Part shown: in pieces, positions 57,952 to 64,000 of the stretch
Numbering within the stretch: position 1 is the first letter of the stretch
How the letters are laid out: every line of letters begins with the position of its first letter
DNA from: Symsagittifera roscoffensis
Lineage: Eukaryota; Xenacoelomorpha; Acoela; Convolutidae
Length of the DNA: 64,000 nt
Assembly: GCF_963678635.1 (NCBI RefSeq)
Contig: NC_087067.1
Coordinates: 57,638,388-57,702,387 of the forward strand
Direction: 5' to 3'
Notes under the pieces: model-generated
Told to the model about the DNA's origin: nothing
Databases searched by the model: none
What the model saw: the letters and a program-made list of their open reading frames with translations, nothing else
Translations under genes and position numbers: made by a program

Positions 57952-58740
57952 CTCTTACTCGCGACAACTTGTATAACTTGCTCCCGGCCCTTTTGCCTCC
58001 GATGTGTCTCAATCGCTACTACATAGCAGAGGGAGTCCGTCTCTACTCTCAGGAAACATGGCGTCTAGTTTTCGAACACACCGGTCGTAAAGTGGTCTGT
58101 GAACACATAAATGACGTCATCAAGTTCTATGTCAGCCAATCAGAAGCGGAGAATCACGCGGCCAAGGAGGCTGTGTGTGCGTGTGTGACAGAGTTGGTCA
58201 CTAAGATTGACAAGGATGTGTTGGTTGGCCACGTGAACACTTTGCTGGAGCTGCTGCTAATTTGTTTCGATGACGACAGGTAAAATTTAATGTTACACCT
58301 TTTCCAGGTCTATGTCAACGTTTGAAAGTATAAACGATTTCTGATAGAGTTAATTCAAAAAATCTATATGATATTTTTATCTGGATTATGTGTGTTAACC
58401 GAACCGGATTTAGAAAATATGTATTATTGCATCTGTTTTGACAAATATGCTCGTTGCTAAAACGAGGACTTGTATTTCTTTGAGCATTTCTTTTTTTGTA
58501 CTATAGCTGGCCGGTCAGAGATTCAGCCTGCGTAGCGACCGATTTCTTCGTCGAAGCCTTTCCAGACGAGTGCATGAGCTCTGCAGATGAAATCGCAGAC
58601 AATTTCTATCACAACTTGAACGTCAATATTCCATCTGTACGAGAGGGCGCAGCTATCGCGTTGAAAAAGATCCGTTCCGTTTATCCTGACTGGGTTGAAG
58701 GTGTGATGGCAGAAATGAAAAAAGGACTCGGACAAGTTGC
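57952..58740 (+). pseudogene. HEAT-repeat host gene, exon D and truncated exon E
   Basis: Exon D 57952-58279 (328 bp) is open, with Arg to Lys at NHAAKEAV. Exon E starts at 58507 and is cut at about 58740 within GLGQV, where antisense PIWI sequence begins. Compared with 2405-2682 about 44 bp of exon E are missing. So even the best-ordered host copy is interrupted. Confidence 0.7.
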
Positions 58741-59192
58741 GATCCCGTTAATAGTGCACTGCCACCATCGTAGAGAAGGTTCCGTCCTCCTAACTTGTCC
58801 GCATTCTCCATTATGATTGCCAATCGCAGTCGTCTTCCATCAATTTGTGGACTAAAGTCCACATGATACAAGCGACCGGCAGGCTTCTCCATGTCACTCG
58901 GCGGGTATAAGGTAATTGCATTGGCCATCAAGTTGACTTGCTGTCCTCGAATGGAGTCAACGTTCAGCTTCCAGTCCTCTTTGTTGAAATAACCAGAGGA
59001 AAAATTTTCTTTGTCGTGACGATTGACTCTTTGGCGTCTATCTCCACCGCCTGTCACAGCCATGTTCGCCATTCTATCAGTTAGGCCCGCTGTGTCGCCG
59101 TTTCCGTTCCCAGTTCCGTTTGTTCCTGCCACGGACCCGAATGGAAAGTTAGAGTTTTCATTCACTACAAAGCGAGAAGAGGGATGTTCTCG
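58741..59192 (-). pseudogene. PIWI-clade Argonaute N-terminal exon, long fragment 1
   Basis: PIWI proteins use small RNAs to silence transposons in animal germ lines. From a likely acceptor at 59193 the frame reads a Gly/Asn-rich N-terminus, GLTDRMANMAVTGGGDRRQR, then GQQVNLMANAITLYPP, RLYHVDFSPQIDGRRLRLAI and LGGRNLLYDGGSALLTG. The order G-x-V-x-L-x-x-N, LYxYHVDF-x-P, RRLR, LG and (F/Y)DG is the signature of the PIWI N-domain. Only this domain is present; PAZ, MID and PIWI domains are absent. Open through the fragment; its 3' limit is the junction with exon E. Confidence 0.7.
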
Positions 59193-59481
59193 CTAGGGTT
59201 CTTAGTGAGAAAAAACCAAGGTCATAACTAATGAGTTTTCTGGTGAACGAAGAACAGTGTGTGAAAAAAGATGAAAATTGAAAGATTGAAACAAAGTTCA
59301 AACTGTTCAGGCGCCATTTTAAAGTTGACTTTCATTGTTTTCATTTTTCGTATTTTATGACATTGAATTCTACTTTTAAATACCGAAATTTATGGCAGTT
59401 CGTTATTCTTTGTTGACTTGTAATTTCCGATAATTACGGTTAATTTACCTTTATAAACTAGAACTTGGGTTCCTTTCTCAG
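59193..59481. other. Segment between PIWI exon and exon D
   Basis: No gene; same segment as 3239-3527 in the opposite orientation. Confidence 0.5.
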
Positions 59482-59809
59482 CTCTTACTCGCGACAACTT
59501 GTATAACTTGCTCCCGGCCCTTTTGCCTCCGATGTGTCTCAATCGCTACTACATAGCAGAGGGAGTCCGTCTCTACTCTCAGGAAACATGGCGTCTAGTT
59601 TTCGAACACACCGGTCGTAAAGTGGTCTGTGAACACATAAATGACGTCATCAAGTTCTATGTCAGCCAATCAGAAGCGGAGAATCACGCGGCCAGGGAGG
59701 CTGTGTGTGCGTGTGTGACAGAGTTGGTCACTAAGATTGACAAGGATGTGTTGGTTGGCCACGTGAACACTTTGCTGGAGCTGCTGCTAATTTGTTTCGA
59801 TGACGACTG
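59482..59809 (+). pseudogene. HEAT-repeat host gene, extra exon D
   Basis: Full-length exon D, open. Last codon differs (CTG for CAG before the donor), weakening the splice site. No exon E follows; at about 59840 other sequence and then a PIWI fragment begin. Confidence 0.65.
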
Positions 59810-59930
59810 GTAAAATTTAATGTTACACCTTTTCCAGGTCTGTCAACATTTGCGTTTATATTTGCGCTGCAACATCATCCTCGCCCCCCAACAGAGCGAG
59901 AAGAGTGGTCCGTGATGAGCGATCCCGTTA

Positions 59931-60302
59931 ATAGTGCACTGCCACCATCGTAGAGAAGGTTCCGTCCTCCTAACTTGTCCGCATTCTCCATTATGATTGC
60001 CAATCGCAGTCGTCTTCCATTAATTTGTGGACTAAAGTCCACATGATACAAGCGACCGGCAGGCTTCTCCATGTCACTCGGCGGGTATAAGGTAATTGCA
60101 TTGGCCATCAAGTTGACTTGCTGTCCTCGAATGGAGTCAACGTTCAGCTTCCAGTCCCCTTTGTTGAAATAACCAGAGGAAAGATTTTCTTTGTCGTGAC
60201 GATTGACTCTTTGGCGTCTATCTCCACCGCCTGTCACAGCCATGTTCGCCATTCTATCAGTTAGGCCCGCTGTGTCGCCGTTTCCGTTCCCAGTTCCGTT
60301 TG
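59931..60302 (-). pseudogene. PIWI-clade Argonaute N-terminal exon, long fragment 2
   Basis: As fragment 1 with small changes (NLSSGYFNKGDW, PQINGRRLR). The 3' side shares sequence with fragment 1 down to about 59931. At the N-terminal side it breaks within TNGTGN and is joined directly to TTAGGG repeats at 60303. Confidence 0.7.
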
Positions 60303-60338
60303 TTAGGGTTAGGGTTAGGGCTAGGGTTAGGGTTAGGG
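60303..60338. repeat. Interstitial telomeric repeat, six TTAGGG units
   Basis: Five TTAGGG and one CTAGGG unit, 36 bp, uninterrupted. TTAGGG is the ancestral animal telomere repeat. Position inside the window shows an internal site, possibly a healed break or former chromosome end. Confidence 0.9.
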
Positions 60339-60348
60339 TCCTACCCAT

Positions 60349-62560
60349 GGTCACATTTTGACTAGGGGGTGTCAAAATGTGACCATGTGTAGGACGGCGA
60401 CTGTAGTCAAAATGTGACCGTCAAAATGTGACCAGGGTAGCACTGTAGTCAAAAAATGACTTTTGGGGTTTCAAAATGTGACCACCAGATTGAAGACTGG
60501 GTTTGGGGTTGCGAATTTTGTCAAAATGTGACCAAGGTATCAAAATCCCAAAAAAATGCCCAAAAACTTTTGAAAACCCATTAAAAACCCCAAAAGCTGC
60601 TTAAAACTGTTATTGATGGCATGGACGCCAACCAAAACACAGAAATCTCTCTTGAGCCCTCCCAAACCTCTCAAAATCAACCTAGACCTTTTTTATTTGA
60701 AAACCGGCCGAAAAACCAATAATTACACACAACACAATACCTAAACCAGATTTATGCTTCTGAGCCCCAAAAACTAAAAAACAGCAAAGAAAACCTCAAA
60801 TAAGGAGCAAAACAATAATTAGAGGTCCAAAACACTGAAAACAGCTAACTGATAGTTTCAAGTATTAGTTTTCTCCAGAAAATATGTTTTTTATAAATAC
60901 TTATTTTTTTGACCCTACTTTTTTCGAAAAATTTATTATTATTTCGTTAACAGTAGTTTTAATGAAATCATTTTGAACATTCAATTTTGATTGAGTAGAA
61001 TTACTCTATAATAGCTCACATTCCTGGATTCTTTAAATTTATGCAGATTTTTCTGACGTTCAATTTCATAAGGTTTTTCGTGGCTAGGCAGATTTTTTTT
61101 TTTATTTTAGAATTCTGTTTGAATTACAAGCTATCAACATAAGTTTTGAATATAAATAACTGGCAAAGACAGTCAAAGAGCTCTATGAAACCTCATACAG
61201 CCGTTTTCAAAGAAAAAAAATTATATCAAAACCAATTTTCTTTTTATGAATACAGCACAGCAGGAATCTTTCAATCTTTAATCACTGATCAAACAGTCTG
61301 AAAATGGCATTAATACATCACATCAAAGTACAGTTGGATCTAGGCACTAAAATAATTATAGGTTTGCTTCACCAGGGCTTCGTTCCGAGAAATTAGAATC
61401 TGAATTAAAAAAAAGCCCAACCCCAACTTCTTGCCATGGCTCACTTCCAATTTTCTCAAAATCTCTTTTTTCAAAAAACTGATATTATGCATCACTGGAG
61501 AGCGCTAAGCATGGGCTTAGCGAATAATCAATCAAATGTTATTTTGCTGGTTTTACCAGGGCTTCAACCCGAGAAAATTGAATGTGAATTTTAAAAAAAA
61601 AGTGCCCAACCCCAACTTTTTGCCATGGCTCACATCCAATTTTCTCAAAAATCCTTTTTTCAAAAAACTGATATTATGCATCACTGGAGAGCGCTAAGCA
61701 TGAGCTTAGCAGATGAGCAATCAAACGTTATTTTGAAGAATTGAGGCAACCTGAGCTAACTTATAATTATTTTAGTGCCTAGATCCAACTGTACTTTGAT
61801 GTGTGATGACAGCATTCTAATCATATATATGCACAGATGGCCATTTTCTTAAAAACCTTCTCGGTACAAATTTTCGAATAATCCAGCACAGCTGGAAAAG
61901 TGTTCTATTAAAAGAGTGATTATGTAAATTGAACAGTTTCTATATCAGACTTGCACTTTGATCAGAAAGCTTTTTTGATCAAATTTTTTTTTCGCTAAAA
62001 TTTGATTAGTATAGTGATTTGTTTACTTAGCCTAAATTGCCAAAAACTTCAAAATAAAGACTTTTCTATAACGTCTTTCACATTGAAGTTTTCAGCTCAG
62101 CAAGAAATATTTGAGGTTGAACTTGTGAAAAAGTTGTTTTGAAAAATCATAGTGACCAGCAAAAAAGCTTTCCAGGGAACCGATAGTGTCCGTCTCCACC
62201 TTGGCGATCCTGGATATGACCGTAGACTGAAAAATTGATATCATGCATCACTGGTGAGCGCTAGGCATGGGCTTAGCGAATAAGCAATCAAATGTTAAGA
62301 TGCTGGTTTTACGAGGGCTTCATTCCGAGAAAAGTTAATGTGAATTAAAAAAAAAAGTGTCCAACCCCAACTTTTTGCCATGGCTCACCTCCAATTTTCT
62401 CAAAACTCCTTTTTTCAAAAATCTTATACTAGGGGTCATTGGAAAGCTACGAGCAAGTGCTTAGCGACTGACTAATCAAAAAAATTATAGCGGGATTCGG
62501 CAGTGCTTCATTTTGCCTGACTAACAGCCTAAATTTTTTTTTTGTAGTCAAAATGTGACC
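60349..62560. mobile_element. Non-autonomous DNA transposon-like element, 16-bp perfect TIRs
   Basis: Left end GGTCACATTTTGACTA (60349-60364) and right end TAGTCAAAATGTGACC (62545-62560) are exact reverse complements. TCAAAATGTGACC or a close variant recurs inside the left part near 60374, 60405, 60419, 60470 and 60521. About 2.2 kb, no open frame of note. No convincing target site duplication. Superfamily not recognised. Confidence 0.55.
61318..61804. repeat. Inner inverted-repeat unit of about 490 bp (MITE-like)
   Basis: Arms of about 42 bp: CATCAAAGTACAGTTGGATC... near 61320-61360 and its reverse complement at 61762-61803. Between them two diverged direct units of about 184 bp (near 61365 and 61549); a third lies near 62304. 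Each contains a GCTAAGC-ATGG-GCTTAGC stem or a variant. Confidence 0.55.
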
Positions 62561-63406
62561 ATTAGGACGAAAAGTGAAAATGTTGTTTTTTGCCTTGAAA
62601 ACAGAACTGAATAATAAAAGTAGCGTCAGATTTGACTTCTCTGCTAAAAATTACATGTCCTGGTCGATTTTATATAATACTTTTATTCTCAACTAAATTT
62701 ATGGTGAATGACGTGAAACCTGATCGGGTTGTCAGAGTTACTACACTTTATTGCAGAGTATCGAAGTTTTGATGAAAATTTTTACGCAATGTCTTCTTTC
62801 AAGTTAGATTGACGCAACTGCTCAAGAGAAGCTCAACCATATCAATTTTTTTGAAATCCGATAAATTTTCGTTGAGAAATGATCTTTTTTCTCCCGCCAA
62901 TCAGGCTGTTACAATTTTTTTCTAGTACTGATAAATCGTCGAGTAAATTATGAGTTTACTTGGTCGTAGTTTGATCTAACAAATCGGAAGCTGAGCTGGG
63001 CGAAACAAGCCGGTTTTTTCAAACAAAAACTTAATTAAGAAAAGTGTTTTTGACTATCTGAAAAATTTGCGAATTCGACCTTTGTCCGATACACATTTCT
63101 CTATAAGGCTCAGAAAAATTTTTTGCTGATAACGTTTTAAATTTCATAAGTTAAAAAGCAGTGAATTTCACAATTTTTACCTTAAGGGTTTTGACTCGTT
63201 AACTAATTCTAAGAAAGCTTAATTGGCCGAATTTTTTGATGAAGGAAAATTTGTTTCTCATTATCAACTTTTTTGTAATTCACCAGCATAGCAGGAAGTT
63301 TGCTTTTTAATGTATCCAAAAGTTGAATTCAGTTGCAGTTTTCCATTTATAGATTTTTGATCAAGGTCTTGTTTTTGTCTTTATTAGTTTAGATTGCCGA
63401 GTTCTT
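62561..63406. other. AT-rich non-coding stretch
   Basis: No gene, RNA gene or repeat recognised. Confidence 0.45.
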
Positions 63407-63885
63407 GTTTTCGAACACACCGGTCGTAAAGTGGTCTGTGAACACATAAATGACGTCATCAAGTTCTATGTCAGCCAATCAGAAGCGGAGAATCACGCGG
63501 TCAGGGAGGCTGTGTGAGCGTGTGTGACAGAGTTGGTCACTAAGATTGACAAGGATGTGTTGGTTGGCCACGTGAACACTTTGCTGGAGCTGCTGCTAAT
63601 TTGTTTCGATGACGACAGGTAAAATTTAATGTTACACCTTTTCCAGGTCTATGTCAACGTTTGAAAGTATGAACGATTTCTGATAGAGTTAATTCAAAAA
63701 ATCTATATGATATTTTTATCTGGATTATGTGTGTTAACCGAACCGGATTTAGAAAATATGTATTATTGCATCTGTTTTTGACAAATATGCTCGTTGCTAA
63801 AACGAGGACTTGTATTTCTTTGAGCATTTCTTTTTTTGTACTATAGCTGGCCGGTCAGAGATTCAGCCTGCGTAGCGACCGATTT
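63407..63885 (+). pseudogene. HEAT-repeat host gene, 5'-truncated exon D and start of exon E
   Basis: Exon D remnant 63407-63618 begins within VFEHTGRKV; a TGA (GCTGTGTGAGCG near 63515) interrupts it. Donor, intron and acceptor are kept; exon E begins at 63847 and breaks after about 39 bp. 63886 to the window end is unassigned. Confidence 0.65.
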
Positions 63886-64000
63886 AGGAATTGCGGAAAA
63901 AGTTTCCCAGAACCTTTACAGGTGGTGAAAAAAGGCCATTTGGACAAACACGTTTTTGGAAATTTCTCAAAGACTAGTCATCCGATCGGGATAATTTTGG

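Noticed and set aside
1-64000. CRISPR array, tRNA, rRNA or bacterial operon signals
   Set aside because: None seen by eye; the repeats are long tandem or inverted units, not short spaced repeats, and splice sites indicate an animal genome.

Overview
The window looks like genomic DNA of an invertebrate animal. It is AT-rich, its host exons are bounded by GT..AG splice sites, one exon family encodes the N-domain of a PIWI-clade Argonaute, and there is a short run of TTAGGG telomere repeat. I cannot name the species. There are no bacterial features. Two assembly gaps (30294-30493 and 56019-56041) and very similar duplicated blocks mean part of the layout could be an assembly product.

The dominant content is a Polinton/Maverick-like endogenous virus present in several damaged copies. 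The fullest gene set, on the + strand at 5878-12051 and 16670-24171, runs: an unrecognised protein X, a DEDD-like exonuclease domain protein, a small membrane protein, an FtsK/HerA-type packaging ATPase, two small Polinton-type proteins, a retrovirus-like DDE integrase, a penton-like capsid protein, a small basic core-like protein, a major-capsid-like protein of the F54H12.2 type, an adenain-like cysteine protease, and a gene of unknown role on the opposite strand. No protein-primed DNA polymerase B is visible. All fuller copies are broken by stops or frameshifts, but different copies keep different genes open: penton at 9807 and 20596, major capsid at 36914 and 49637, protein X at 1059.

Layout. 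1-1951: left piece of one copy (L0). 1952-4828: inverted exons D and E of a HEAT-repeat host gene, a PIWI exon fragment, and a repeat-rich stretch. 4829-12051: copy L1. A direct tandem duplication of about 10.79 kb (1259-12051 repeated as 12052-22840) then gives another set, with copy L3 continuing to its natural right end at about 24.2 kb. 24.2-26.9 kb: hairpin-bearing repeats and AT-rich non-coding DNA. 26.9-31.5 kb: two back-to-back palindromes, one centred on a Tc1-like transposon end and one on HEAT-gene exons A/B. 31.5-55.5 kb: the mirror half, with 1.7-kb tandem units of exons A/B, two copies (R1, R2) of the right part of the virus on the minus strand, and a second tandem duplication of about 12.73 kb. 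55.5-58.7 kb: the best-ordered stretch of the HEAT-repeat host gene (exons A/B at 54.4-55.1, then C, D, E). 58.7-60.3 kb: two antisense PIWI fragments and another exon D. 60303-60338: TTAGGG repeats. 60349-62560: a 2.2-kb element with perfect 16-bp terminal inverted repeats. 63.4-63.9 kb: one more decayed D/E exon pair.

The viral genes would together make an integrating, virion-forming element (integrase, packaging ATPase, capsid proteins, maturation protease). The host parts are fragments of two genes, a HEAT-repeat protein and a PIWI protein, repeatedly copied and inverted with the element. The inverted arrangement could yield double-stranded or antisense transcripts; that is inference only.
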